43,894 nt of DNA from NCBI GenBank assembly GCA_945865595.1, contig CAMBEV010000001.1, positions 1 through 43,894 of the forward strand. Reading direction: 5' to 3'. This stretch comes from Nannocystis exedens (GTDB taxonomy: Bacteria; Myxococcota_A; Polyangia; Polyangiales; Polyangiaceae). Below the pieces are notes generated by a model. It did no database searches and was not told where the DNA came from. It saw only the letters and a program-made list of their open reading frames with translations. Each line of letters starts with the position of its first letter. The stretch's first letter is position 1. Below, one piece after another: positions 15,746 to 24,252 of the stretch. The position numbers and the translations under genes are program-made.

Positions 15746-17028
15746 GGCTTCGTGGGTCCTTTCGGCTCGGTGCGTGTAGGTTCAGTCGTCGCAGGTCTTG
15801 GACTCGCCATTGAGGGGTCGGGTTCAATCCACGCGAAGCGTCCTTCGTTTCCGAAGGTGATCCGAAAGTTCATCAGGAGATCGGAGCCGATGACGCCCGC
15901 GAAGTCGATGCCGAGTTTGTCATCGACGGGAACGCCTGCAAACGCCGGAAGGCCCCCGAGATCGAAACCCGCAAAGCGGAACGATTTCAGGGTGCCACTG
16001 CGCAGACCATCCGACCCGGGCACCTCGGTGAGGGCCTTCAACTCGAAGCCGGCTTTCTTCCATTCTTGTGTCGTGAGCCCGAGGGACAGAGGCAGCTGCG
16101 TATTCACGAGGAATGAGGCCGCATCCGCGTCATTCTTGGTGACCGACGCGCGCATCGCGATCGTCGCGCCCAGTGGATACCAAAGTGGAACGCGGCTCGC
16201 TTCTGGCGGCGCATGGGCCTCCTCGCGCCGAACGACGAACTGATCGCCCCGGCGATCGATCGTCGCGTTGAGGTGGCGCAGAAAGTTGGTTCCGATGAGC
16301 GCGCGTATCGGCACGCGCAGTTGCCGCGAGAGCGGCGCGAGGTCTTGCGTGAGCGCGGGAACATCGCGCACTTCGATGCGGTCGAAACGGATGCTCACCC
16401 ATTCGGGATCTTTGCGTGTAGCCGAGTCAATCACGAGCTCACTCACCGCCGTCGACACCACCGCCAGCACTCGCTCGCCCTCGAGTTCGATAGGCACCAC
16501 GTTGAGCGGCATCACGAAGGCGTCGCCAATCTGACGCGGCGTCTCAACGGCTGCGATGTAACCGCCCTCCATCGCGAACGGCGTGCGTCCCTGCGCACGG
16601 CGCGCGAGTTTGGCAACTTGGTTGACCCATGGGTCTTTGACGGCGGGATCTTGGAGGAGTCCTTCGAGGATGTCTGCGCACGTTTCGTAACTGCCTTTGT
16701 ACCAAAGCGCGCGCGCGAGCAGCCGCTTGGCTTCGCTCTGCGGGAGGCCGGAAGCGAGGCGAATGGCTTCGTCGAAGTTGAGCTCAGCGAGCGCCATCTT
16801 TGCGCCGATGATGCGTACCTCGTCGTCTTTGGGCGCGGTGAGCACCGCTCGTCGCGCCGACTCACCCGCGTCTTCGAAATCGCCCGAGCGCAGGCTCGTC
16901 TTGGCCCGCGTGAGCCACTGGTTGGCTGCGTCGGAGCGGGGGGACTCGGCTTCCATACCGGGCCCGCACGCAAGACACACCAGAGAGACGCCCAAGAATG
17001 GAGCCACAGATTGAGAAGGCGTACGCAT
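15742..17028 (-). CDS. Probable lipoprotein with TPR-like helices and two retropepsin-like lobes
   Basis: 428 residues. The export leader ends near VCLACGPG (Cys21, a weak lipobox). Helical TPR-like repeats span about 35-150. Two segments with the shape of retropepsin-like aspartyl protease domains follow, about 165-268 and 290-410. Each has the closing pattern of that family: ALIGTNFLRHLNATID in the first, GVIGSDLLMNFRITF in the second. The catalytic DTG, however, is replaced by VSTAV (192-195) in lobe one and VNTQLP (309-311) in lobe two. It is therefore likely an inactive, binding-only relative. It starts immediately after the TAA of the exonuclease and overlaps coaD by four bases. Role unknown; envelope location inferred. 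Confidence 0.7.
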   Translation of the reverse strand: MRTPSQSVAPFLGVSLVCLACGPGMEAESPRSDAANQWLTRAKTSLRSGDFEDAGESARRAVLTAPKDDEVRIIGAKMALAELNFDEAIRLASGLPQSEAKRLLARALWYKGSYETCADILEGLLQDPAVKDPWVNQVAKLARRAQGRTPFAMEGGYIAAVETPRQIGDAFVMPLNVVPIELEGERVLAVVSTAVSELVIDSATRKDPEWVSIRFDRIEVRDVPALTQDLAPLSRQLRVPIRALIGTNFLRHLNATIDRRGDQFVVRREEAHAPPEASRVPLWYPLGATIAMRASVTKNDADAASFLVNTQLPLSLGLTTQEWKKAGFELKALTEVPGSDGLRSGTLKSFRFAGFDLGGLPAFAGVPVDDKLGIDFAGVIGSDLLMNFRITFGNEGRFAWIEPDPSMASPRPATTEPTRTEPKGPTKP

Positions 17029-17862
17029 TTAGGAAGTCTCAGCTTTTACGGGTTCGACGGATAGGACGCGATCGGCCCGAAGTTCGCGCCGGCCGCGGCT
17101 CGGCAGCTGATAACCCAACACGCGAGGGGGGTCGAGCTCGGAGATGATCGACGTCACCACGAAGTCAAAGTGCTCGGCAGGCTTGCGTCGCGGGCGGTAT
17201 GTAACTTTGAGTGGAGTATTTTGCGTGAGAGCCTCGGCGCAGACCGCAAGGAGGTGCGCCCGCGCAACACGCTCGCCGATGCGGACCTCCCAAAGATCGC
17301 GCGCCGTCGTCGGGCTGAGCTCTGCCACCGCGTGATCCCACACTTGTCGCATTGCCCACACGTCATGCTCGGCCCGATGCGCCTGGGGGCGAACGAGGCC
17401 GAAGTGTTTGCACAGCTCATCGAGCGAGTGGCCCGGTAGCGCAAAGCTCCGCCGGCTGAGCACAAGGGTGTCGAGAAAATGCGTGCGCTCGAAGGCAATG
17501 CCGATACGGGAAAATTCTGCCTTCAAGAACGCGATGTCGAATTGGGCGGCGTGCGCAACAAAGACAGCACCATCGAGAATTCGTAATACGTCCTGTGCTA
17601 TTTCGGCAAACGTCGGCGCACCGTCGGTCATGCTCGCCACGATGCCGTGGATGTCGCTGTTGGTGTACGCGGCCTCAGGATTGACCAGCGAGACGAACTT
17701 GCCCACCACTTCGCCCCCGACAATGCGCTCCACGCAAACCTCGATGACGCGATCGCTGTCGACCGCGAGTCCGGTCATCTCGAGGTCAACGAACGCGAGG
17801 GGGCAAGACGTGAGGGGCGCATCCCAAATGCCGCCGGTGGGTGGTGGTGGTGGCCTAGCCAT
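17029..17862 (-). CDS. DnaQ-like 3'-5' exonuclease with C-terminal WYL-like domain
   Basis: 277 residues from ATG 17862; a TTG at 17877 would add five residues. DEDDh exonuclease residues are complete: FVDLEMTGL (Asp26, Glu28), AHAAQFDIAFL (Asp109), and HRAEHD (His162, Asp167). This fold includes DNA polymerase III epsilon and RNase T. A C-terminal part (about 216-272; LKVTYRPRRK, VLGYQLPSRGRRELRADRVLSVEP) has the strand pattern and arginines of a WYL domain, which binds nucleic acid or nucleotide ligands. The combination suggests a repair or RNA-processing nuclease under ligand control, not the replicative proofreader. A Pro-rich N-terminus (3-8) precedes the domain. First gene of the unit with the TPR lipoprotein and coaD. 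Confidence 0.88.
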   Translation of the reverse strand: MARPPPPPTGGIWDAPLTSCPLAFVDLEMTGLAVDSDRVIEVCVERIVGGEVVGKFVSLVNPEAAYTNSDIHGIVASMTDGAPTFAEIAQDVLRILDGAVFVAHAAQFDIAFLKAEFSRIGIAFERTHFLDTLVLSRRSFALPGHSLDELCKHFGLVRPQAHRAEHDVWAMRQVWDHAVAELSPTTARDLWEVRIGERVARAHLLAVCAEALTQNTPLKVTYRPRRKPAEHFDFVVTSIISELDPPRVLGYQLPSRGRRELRADRVLSVEPVKAETS

Positions 17863-17940
17863 GCTTGCCGAGGCCAAGTTAGTCCCGGCAAGCGAGCACG
17901 GGGTCGAGTTTCTGCGCGTATTTGTGTTACGCCTTGAAGG

Positions 17941-19311
17941 GTGAGTACCCCCGGTGTTTGGACGCCTGACTCGTGGAGAAAGCTGCCGAACGCGCAGGAG
18001 TTCGTTTACGACGACGTGGCAGAGCTCGATGCCTGCGTTGCACGCTTGGGCGAATTGCCGCCGCTCGTCACCTCTTGGGAGATTGAGCGCATCAAAAGTT
18101 ACTTTGCCGAGGCGCAGGCGGGCCGGCGTTTTGTGCTTCAGGGTGGTGATTGCGCTGAGACTCTGAGCGACTGTCGTTCAGAGGTCATCGCCGCCAAGCT
18201 GAAGATTTTGATCCAGATGTCGCTCGTGCTGGTGCATGGCGGGCATCGTCCCGTCGTGCGCGTGGGGCGCTTCGCGGGACAGTACGCAAAGCCGCGCTCA
18301 AGCCCGACCGAGACGCGCAACGGGCAGGAGCTACCGAGTTACTTTGGCGACTTGGTCAACCGTCCTGCCTTTTCGGCGGACGCACGCCGGATTGATCCAA
18401 AATCGCTCTTGCGCGGGTACGAACACGCAGCCCTCACGTTGAACTTTGTGCGTTCGCTTGGTGCCGGCGGCTTCGCTGACGTGCATCACCCCGAGTACTG
18501 GGAGATGTCCTTCTTCCGTAAAGCGGGCCTCCCTGAGCAGTTGCGCGATGATTACGAGCAGATGACGAAGCGCCTTTCAGAAGCGCTTCGCTTCATGGAA
18601 GCGCTTGGCGAAGGCGATGTTGAAGAGCTCACGCGCGTCGAGTTTTTCACGAGCCACGAAGGCCTCAACCTTCACTACGAGTCGGCCCAAACGCGCCCCG
18701 TTCCGCGAAGGCGCGGGTATTACGATCTCACCGTGCACTTTCCTTGGATCGGCGAACGCACACGCCAACTTGACGGCGCGCACGTCGAGTTCTTCAGAGG
18801 TATCTCGAATCCCATCGGCGTGAAGGTCGGCCCGTCGACCACGAGTGACGATCTATTGCGCCTCGCCGAAGTCCTCGACCCCGAGAACGAACCCGGCAAG
18901 CTCGTGATCATTACGCGCATGGGCGCTTCGCGAGTGGGCGAGCGATTGCCCGAATTAATCCGCGCCACCAAGCGTGCAGGTCGCCGCATTCTGTGGATCT
19001 GCGACCCGATGCACGGCAACACCAAGTCCACTGCGACCGGCATCAAGACCCGGAACTTCGACGACATTTTGCGCGAGGTTGAGGGCACGTTTGATGTGCA
19101 CGACGCGGAGAATTCGTACCTAGGTGGGGTACATTTTGAACTGACCGGCGAAGACGTAACCGAGTGCACAGGCGGCGCCGCGGGCATCACCGAGCAAGAC
19201 CTCGACAGGAACTACGCGTCGCTTTGCGATCCGCGCCTCAACTACCGCCAAGCGCTTGAGATGAGCTTTCGCATCGCGAAGAGGATGAGAGCCGGCGCGT
19301 TGGTTCGGTAG
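17941..19311 (+). CDS. Class II 3-deoxy-7-phosphoheptulonate (DAHP) synthase
   Basis: 456 residues. It catalyses the first step of the shikimate pathway, phosphoenolpyruvate plus erythrose-4-phosphate. Class II (plant and mycobacterial type) motifs are all present: FVLQGGDCAET, RVGRFAGQYAKPRS, TSHEGLNLHYES, NPIGVKVGPSTT, and WICDPMHGNTKS. The first in-frame start after a TGA at 17935 is GTG 17941, and MSTPGVWTPDSWRKLP matches the family's usual beginning. The GAAGG ribosome-like sequence directly abuts the GTG, which is unusually close. M. tuberculosis calls this enzyme AroG. A TyrA-chorismate mutase further along (42.6 kb) belongs to the same pathway but not to the same unit. No regulatory ACT domain. 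Confidence 0.97.
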   Translation: MSTPGVWTPDSWRKLPNAQEFVYDDVAELDACVARLGELPPLVTSWEIERIKSYFAEAQAGRRFVLQGGDCAETLSDCRSEVIAAKLKILIQMSLVLVHGGHRPVVRVGRFAGQYAKPRSSPTETRNGQELPSYFGDLVNRPAFSADARRIDPKSLLRGYEHAALTLNFVRSLGAGGFADVHHPEYWEMSFFRKAGLPEQLRDDYEQMTKRLSEALRFMEALGEGDVEELTRVEFFTSHEGLNLHYESAQTRPVPRRRGYYDLTVHFPWIGERTRQLDGAHVEFFRGISNPIGVKVGPSTTSDDLLRLAEVLDPENEPGKLVIITRMGASRVGERLPELIRATKRAGRRILWICDPMHGNTKSTATGIKTRNFDDILREVEGTFDVHDAENSYLGGVHFELTGEDVTECTGGAAGITEQDLDRNYASLCDPRLNYRQALEMSFRIAKRMRAGALVR

Positions 19312-19349
19312 CGTGCCGCGGGATTCGGCGAGTGGTACACTGAATCGAC

Positions 19350-19916
19350 ATGGCCGACCCCGCGCGAAAACGAGCGACGTACGAGGACGTCCTGTCCGCG
19401 CCGGAGCACATGGTCGCTGAGGTCATCGACGGCGTGCTCTACACCCAACCGAGGCCGGCGATGCCGCATGCCCAGGCGGCGACGACGCTGGGCGAAGAGC
19501 TCGGCCCCCCCTTCAAGCGGGGCAAGGGCGGCCCGGGCGGATGGGTCATACTTTATGAACCTGAGCTGCACCTCGGCTCGGAGCCCGACATCGTCGTTCC
19601 CGACCTCGCGGGCTGGCGCCGTGAGCGCATGCCGCTGCTGCCTCACGAAGCCTACGTGACGCTGGCACCCGACTGGCTCTGCGAGGTGCTGTCGCCTTCG
19701 ACGCAAATGAAGGACCGCACCAAGAAGCTCCCGCTGTACGCGCGAGAACGGGTGAGCCACGTGTGGCTGGTCGAACCCATCGCGAAGACACTCGAAGTGT
19801 TTCGCCTCGACGGTGCAACCTTCCGATTGATCGCTACCTACGCGGAAGACGCCAAGGTGCGCGCCGAGCCGTTTGATGCCATTGAGCTCGACCTCAGCGT
19901 TCTTTGGTTGCGCTGA
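19350..19916 (+). CDS. Uma2-family (DUF820) putative restriction-like endonuclease
   Basis: 188 residues. The PD-(D/E)xK fold of Uma2 proteins is visible: SEPDIVVPDLAGW (Asp80), CEVLSPST (Glu112), then DRTKKLPLYARERVSHVWLVEP with Lys126 and the characteristic Y...V.H.WLV pattern. All predicted catalytic positions are kept. Biological role is poorly known; the family is greatly expanded in cyanobacteria and frequent in myxobacteria and Planctomycetes. It stands alone between DAHP synthase and the FG-GAP lipoprotein. A TACACT (19336-19341) lies so close to the ATG that the transcript might be nearly leaderless, and there is no Shine-Dalgarno sequence. Confidence 0.9.
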   Translation: MADPARKRATYEDVLSAPEHMVAEVIDGVLYTQPRPAMPHAQAATTLGEELGPPFKRGKGGPGGWVILYEPELHLGSEPDIVVPDLAGWRRERMPLLPHEAYVTLAPDWLCEVLSPSTQMKDRTKKLPLYARERVSHVWLVEPIAKTLEVFRLDGATFRLIATYAEDAKVRAEPFDAIELDLSVLWLR

Positions 19917-19926
19917 GAGGCGGTCC

Positions 19927-21552
19927 TTACTTCTTCGGCGGCACCGCGCCATTGCGTAACAAGTTGGCGCGCGCCGTGGGCCAAAGAAGGCAATTGCCTT
20001 GACCACTGGCGACCCGATAAACGCGCACGCTTTCCTCTTTGTCCACCGCGTCTTTGAGCGAGACCACAATGTCGAGAGTTCCGTCACCGTCCGCGTCTGC
20101 GATCGTCGGTAACGGCATTGCGCCTCGTCGTGGAAGTGCGACGCGATGAAGCAAGTTGCCACCGGCGTCGAGCACGAAGAGCGCGCTCACGTTCTCGGTC
20201 GTGCTGTAGCTCGTGAACACCACTTCGGGAATGCCGTCGCCTGAGAGGTCCGCAACAACAGCGCCGCCGGTGAGTTCGTCGTTGCGGGTTGTGTATTGGA
20301 ACCGCCATAGTTGCTTTTTCCCCGCGCTGACGGCGTAGAGATGGCCGTCGAACCCCGCGAAGATGAGCTCGGGGCCGGCACTTGCGGGATCGATATCGGC
20401 GATCGTGACTTGGTTGGTGGCACCGACCACGTTGGTGTCGCCGAGGTCTTCGAGACCAGCGAGGTAGTCCTTCACATGGAAGGGCTCCTCCCATCCGGCA
20501 AGGCGCGATGCATCGGGCCTCACGGCCCACAGAGCGACGCCAAGCTTGCGCTGATCTTGCGCCGCGTTCTGCACGCTACCGAGCATCACGATGTCGGCCT
20601 TACCGTCGCCGTCAAGATCGCCGATCGCAGGCGCCGTGTTGGTAAAGTGGGCCTGCAGCGCCGTGGTCTCGTCCTCCGCGTATCCCGCGATCGCCTCAGC
20701 CTGCTTGTGCAGGTACCGGACGCCTGCGACCTTTTTTCGGTTGTACATCGGGTGGGCATCGAACATTTCACCGGTGCCCTTGAAGAAGCTTGCGTACGCG
20801 TTGTCGTGGGGCACGACGACATCGGATTTCCCGTCGCCGTCTAAGTCGTAACTGGCGACGTTCTGATCGTAGCAACCCGCAAAGTAACACTTGTCGTCAC
20901 ATTTTGAGCTGCCCGTCGCCATAGGGGGAAACCCAGGTACGACCCCGCCGTCGGCGTGCCAAGCCGCGATGACATCGGTCGCGCCGCTCCGTCCCGGCGC
21001 TGAAAGCAAATCAAGTTGACCATCTCCATCGACGTCGGCTGCGGCCAGGCTTCGCAGTTCACTCGTCCATTTGACGGGGAAACCTGGGACTGGCTTTCCT
21101 GTCGAGTCGAGCAAGACCACCGTGTCCCTCGCGGCCACAGCGACTTCGAGCTTCTGGTCTCCAAGAAAATCGGCGACGACCGGGCTCGCCCAGATGCGAC
21201 TCTCCCCCGTGGAGTAGCTCCACACGATCGACCCATCGGCGTGCCACGCAATCAACTTCCCTTCTCGTGGCACGATGATCTCGGGCTTTCCGTCGCCATC
21301 GAGGTCGGCAACCGCAGCCGCGCCGAGCCAAGCTTCTTGCCAGCGGTCCTTCAGCACAAACGCAAGTTCAGGCTTGGTTACATTTGAGGAACCACCTGTC
21401 GTGGCAGGTGCGCAAGACGGTGCGGTCGGCGGCGGTACGCTTCCGCCATTCGCCATCGATGGGCCTCGTGCGCCCCCGTTGCCGGGCGCACATGCCGCAG
21501 CGAGCAAGCCGAGCACAACCCATCCTGAACGTGAAAGCGTATCGCGGCGCAT
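19927..21552 (-). CDS. FG-GAP/VCBS repeat lipoprotein
   Basis: 541 residues from ATG 21552, fixed by a near-perfect GGAGGTG at 21556-21562; a GTG at 21558 lies inside that site. Lipoprotein leader with LLAAACAPG. A Gly/Ser/Pro-rich linker leads to a beta-propeller made of FG-GAP-type repeats; at least six calcium-binding loops can be read (DLDGDGKPE, DVDGDGQLD, DLDGDGKSD, DLDGDGKAD, DLSGDGIPE, DADGDGTLD). A central insertion has three cysteines (CDDKCYFAGC). Such proteins sit on the cell surface or in the periplasm and bind ligands or partners; the specific role is unknown. Divergent from the purine nucleoside phosphorylase gene, 46 bases between starts. Confidence 0.88.
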   Translation of the reverse strand: MRRDTLSRSGWVVLGLLAAACAPGNGGARGPSMANGGSVPPPTAPSCAPATTGGSSNVTKPELAFVLKDRWQEAWLGAAAVADLDGDGKPEIIVPREGKLIAWHADGSIVWSYSTGESRIWASPVVADFLGDQKLEVAVAARDTVVLLDSTGKPVPGFPVKWTSELRSLAAADVDGDGQLDLLSAPGRSGATDVIAAWHADGGVVPGFPPMATGSSKCDDKCYFAGCYDQNVASYDLDGDGKSDVVVPHDNAYASFFKGTGEMFDAHPMYNRKKVAGVRYLHKQAEAIAGYAEDETTALQAHFTNTAPAIGDLDGDGKADIVMLGSVQNAAQDQRKLGVALWAVRPDASRLAGWEEPFHVKDYLAGLEDLGDTNVVGATNQVTIADIDPASAGPELIFAGFDGHLYAVSAGKKQLWRFQYTTRNDELTGGAVVADLSGDGIPEVVFTSYSTTENVSALFVLDAGGNLLHRVALPRRGAMPLPTIADADGDGTLDIVVSLKDAVDKEESVRVYRVASGQGNCLLWPTARANLLRNGAVPPKK

Positions 21553-21598
21553 GGTCACCTCCGAAAAACGGATCGTTTCGACGCCTGCATAAGGCGAT

Positions 21599-22456
21599 AT
21601 GCTCCCGCCGATGACCGCGCAACAATCCGTCTTTCAAAAGGTCAATCAGCTCGCCAATCTCGTGCGAAAACGCGCAGATACGGCTCCGCGCGTGGGCTTG
21701 GTACTCGGCAGCGGCCTCGGTAGCTTTGCGGATGGCCTTGCGGACCTCGTCAAGATTCCTTACCAAGAACTCGACGGCATGCCCGTCTCAAGTGTGGTCG
21801 GGCATGCGGGAAATCTGTGTTTCGGCAAGGTGCAGAACGTGTCGGTCGTTTGCATGCAGGGACGCGTACATCTGTACGAGGGGCACTCACCCCACGCCGT
21901 CGTGACTGGCGCCCGTTTGATGGCGCAGCTTGGTGTCGAAACGGTTTTGATTACGAATGCTGCCGGCGGGGTCGAGACCACTTGGTCCGCAGGCGACCTG
22001 ATGTTGCTGACGGATCACCTCAATCTGACGGGCAGTTCGCCACTGACGGGTCACAATGAAGATGCGCTGGGCCCTCGGTTCCCCGACATGACCCGTGCGT
22101 ACGACGTCGATGTGCAATCGGCGGCCCGCAACGTGGCGAACGCGTTGGGCATCGTGCTCCGCGAGGGCATCTACGCCGGCCTACTCGGTCCCACCTACGA
22201 AACGCCAGCCGAAGTGCGCATGCTGCGAACGCTTGGAGCACACGCGGTCGGCATGAGCACGGTGCACGAGGTGATTGCCCTGCGACACATGGGCGTCAAA
22301 GTGGGCGCGCTCAGTTGCATCACCAACATGGCTGCGGGCATCACGAACGAGCTCTTATCGCACACCGAAGTCGAAGAGACCGCGTCCGCGCGGCGTGAAG
22401 ACCTCAAGCGCCTTCTTTCTGGATGGATCGCGCACATCGGGGGCGTACCCGCATGA
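21599..22456 (+). CDS. punA: Purine nucleoside phosphorylase (trimeric type)
   Basis: 285 residues. It cleaves inosine and guanosine with phosphate to base and ribose-1-phosphate. The trimeric family is clear: LGSGLGSFADGL phosphate loop, MQGRVHLYEGHSPHAVV, LITNAAGGVETTWSAGDLML, GPTYETPAEVRML, and SCITNMAAG. ATG 21599 has AAGGCG just upstream; ATG 21611 is an alternative that would drop four residues. Its stop overlaps the cytidine deaminase start by four bases (ATGA), forming a nucleoside salvage pair. Cytoplasmic. Confidence 0.96.
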   Translation: MLPPMTAQQSVFQKVNQLANLVRKRADTAPRVGLVLGSGLGSFADGLADLVKIPYQELDGMPVSSVVGHAGNLCFGKVQNVSVVCMQGRVHLYEGHSPHAVVTGARLMAQLGVETVLITNAAGGVETTWSAGDLMLLTDHLNLTGSSPLTGHNEDALGPRFPDMTRAYDVDVQSAARNVANALGIVLREGIYAGLLGPTYETPAEVRMLRTLGAHAVGMSTVHEVIALRHMGVKVGALSCITNMAAGITNELLSHTEVEETASARREDLKRLLSGWIAHIGGVPA

Positions 22457-22875
22457 GTCGAACGATCGATTGGGCAGCCCTCGAGCGGGCCGCAGTTGAA
22501 GTTCGAATGCGCGCCTATGCGCCGTTCTCGAACTACCTCGTGGGCGCAGCACTGTTAACCACGAGCGGCAAGATCGTTGTCGGCTGCAACGTTGAAAATT
22601 CCACCTACGGCGCGACGATCTGCGCTGAACGATCAGCAATCGTGAACATGGTTTCCCAAGGCCGCGAAGAGCTCCTTGCCTGCGTCGTGGCGTCGCGCGC
22701 ACCCAACGCCGCGACGCCATGCGGGGTGTGTCGCCAGGTGCTCGCAGAGTTTGCGGTCGCGCTTCCCATCGCGGCGATCGGTGTCGATGAGCGAGGTGTG
22801 GTCGTTGAGCGCAGCGCCTACGATCTCGAAACGCTGTTGCCGCACGCCTTTCGTATGGGTAGGCCTTCGGCGTGA
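22453..22875 (+). CDS. cdd: Cytidine deaminase
   Basis: 140 residues, typical of the small tetrameric type. It converts cytidine and deoxycytidine to uridine forms. Zinc site: TICAERSAI (Cys57, catalytic Glu59) and PCGVCRQVL (Cys90, Cys93). Substrate segment YAPFSNYLVGAALLT and GCNVENSTYG are also present. ATG 22453 overlaps the stop of the phosphorylase gene (ATGA), so the two are translationally coupled. Cytoplasmic. Confidence 0.97.
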   Translation: MSRTIDWAALERAAVEVRMRAYAPFSNYLVGAALLTTSGKIVVGCNVENSTYGATICAERSAIVNMVSQGREELLACVVASRAPNAATPCGVCRQVLAEFAVALPIAAIGVDERGVVVERSAYDLETLLPHAFRMGRPSA

Positions 22876-22885
22876 GGAGCACACC

Positions 22886-24202
22886 TTGAAGATGATGCGC
22901 ATGCTGCGCGATGGCGTTTGTCTGATGACCACGATCGCGACTTTTGCGTTCTGCCCGTCTTGCGGCGGCAGCAACGTGGGTAGCGCGATTGCGAAGCAAC
23001 CAGTGGTGCCCACCGATCGGAATACGACCTGCCGAGTCATCAAGAGCCAGGCCGAACCTTTGATCGTCGAGTGGCCGGAAACTGCACGCGGCAAACTGGA
23101 GACGCTGCGTAAGAGGGGGCTCGTTGCGGTGCGGTATGAAGGCTGTGACCTTGAGGTCCTTCCGCGATGCTCGGTTAAGGTCGAGGGCAGTTACAAATAC
23201 TCAGCGTTTGAACGCAAGCAGTCGAAAGTCACCATCCGTACGGAAGATGAGCTGTACGCAAACTTGCCCGTCGGCGCGATCGCCCTCGAGGGAAAGCTCA
23301 AAGCCATGGGGCAGCTGAGCATCGACATGACGCTCGTGGGTCGCTACGAATCACCCGTTCAAAAGGTGCGTCGCGAGCAACTCGAAGGTGAGTGCGACTA
23401 CGCAACGCATGTGATCACCGATCTGACGGTGGGTGCGTTCAAGTTTGAGGCGGGTGCGGATGGCGAAGTGGGTGGCGGTGCGTCACTCGCAGGCACCAAC
23501 ATCGGCAGCAAAGGGAGCAGCCAGGCGAAACGCGAGCTATTGGCGAGAGACGGCGATCCCACCTCGTGTCAAAAGTCTACGCGCGACGATGAGGGGTCGC
23601 CTCCCGTGGGCTGCGGCGCGATCATTCAGATCGAAGTCGCGTCTCTGTCGGAAGAGTCCTTCGTCTGCTCAGAGGGCCAGCGTTGGACGGGGACTCGGTG
23701 CACCGACGCACCGCCGGCACCGCGATGCCTTGTGGGGCAACACCTCGAGAACGGTAAGTGCATTGACAATGCCGTCATTGCGACCGTTCGTGGCAGCGGT
23801 TCGCTTGATGGTGCTTTGCGTGGCGGCGGGCCCATCGGCGGTAAGGGCATCGAAAAATCGAATGTCACCATGAGCCCTTGGTCTCTCGCGCTTGGCATCT
23901 CGGGTGCGGCGCTCATGGCAGGTGGCGGTGGGCTGGGCGTCTACTCGTTCATTCGAGCGGGTCAGGTCGCCAATGGCAGTACCGGTGATTGCGACCCCAC
24001 CCGCAAGAGCTGCAATGCAAGCGGCACCAATGAGCGGCATACGCTCACGACGCTTGGTCTGGTGGGCACGATCGGCATGGGTGTCGGCCTTGCCGCGGGC
24101 CTTGCATGGGTTTTCCTACCGAAGAATGTTGGTGCTTCCATCAAGATCAACACCAGCGTCAAAGTGGGTGAGGCAGGCGTTGTAGTCAGCGGCGATTTTT
24201 AG
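22886..24202 (+). CDS. Exported cysteine-containing protein with two C-terminal membrane helices
   Basis: 438 residues if started at TTG 22886, which has GAGGAG six bases upstream; ATG 22892 is an alternative with poorer spacing. A basic, hydrophobic leader (1-22) ends at FCPSCGG, so it is likely a lipoprotein or signal-anchored protein. The middle is a beta-rich, glycine-rich region (VGGGASLAGTNIGSKGSS) with several cysteines (SFVCSEGQRWTGTRC, CLVGQHLENGKC). Near the C-terminus two hydrophobic segments (WSLALGISGAALMAGGGG and LVGTIGMGVGLAAGLAWVF) flank a Cys-containing loop. I do not recognise a named family, although this two-helix tail is common in myxobacterial proteins of unknown role. 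It is followed 50 bases later by the DUF4139 lipoprotein gene. Confidence 0.75.
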   Translation: MKMMRMLRDGVCLMTTIATFAFCPSCGGSNVGSAIAKQPVVPTDRNTTCRVIKSQAEPLIVEWPETARGKLETLRKRGLVAVRYEGCDLEVLPRCSVKVEGSYKYSAFERKQSKVTIRTEDELYANLPVGAIALEGKLKAMGQLSIDMTLVGRYESPVQKVRREQLEGECDYATHVITDLTVGAFKFEAGADGEVGGGASLAGTNIGSKGSSQAKRELLARDGDPTSCQKSTRDDEGSPPVGCGAIIQIEVASLSEESFVCSEGQRWTGTRCTDAPPAPRCLVGQHLENGKCIDNAVIATVRGSGSLDGALRGGGPIGGKGIEKSNVTMSPWSLALGISGAALMAGGGGLGVYSFIRAGQVANGSTGDCDPTRKSCNASGTNERHTLTTLGLVGTIGMGVGLAAGLAWVFLPKNVGASIKINTSVKVGEAGVVVSGDF

Positions 24203-24252
24203 CGTCAACACGCTTGATGATAATGTTTCTTGACTGTTTTGTGGAGGTTCCG

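Noticed and set aside
16213-17064. 283-residue open frame on the plus strand
   Set aside because: Antisense to the retropepsin-like lipoprotein gene; His/Arg-rich with no motif, typical of a GC shadow.
15536-21388. Identical 13-mer GGTTACATTTGAG at 15536 and 21376
   Set aside because: Both lie in coding regions encoding Asn-Val-Thr on the minus strand; repeats of this length are expected by chance in a window of this size.
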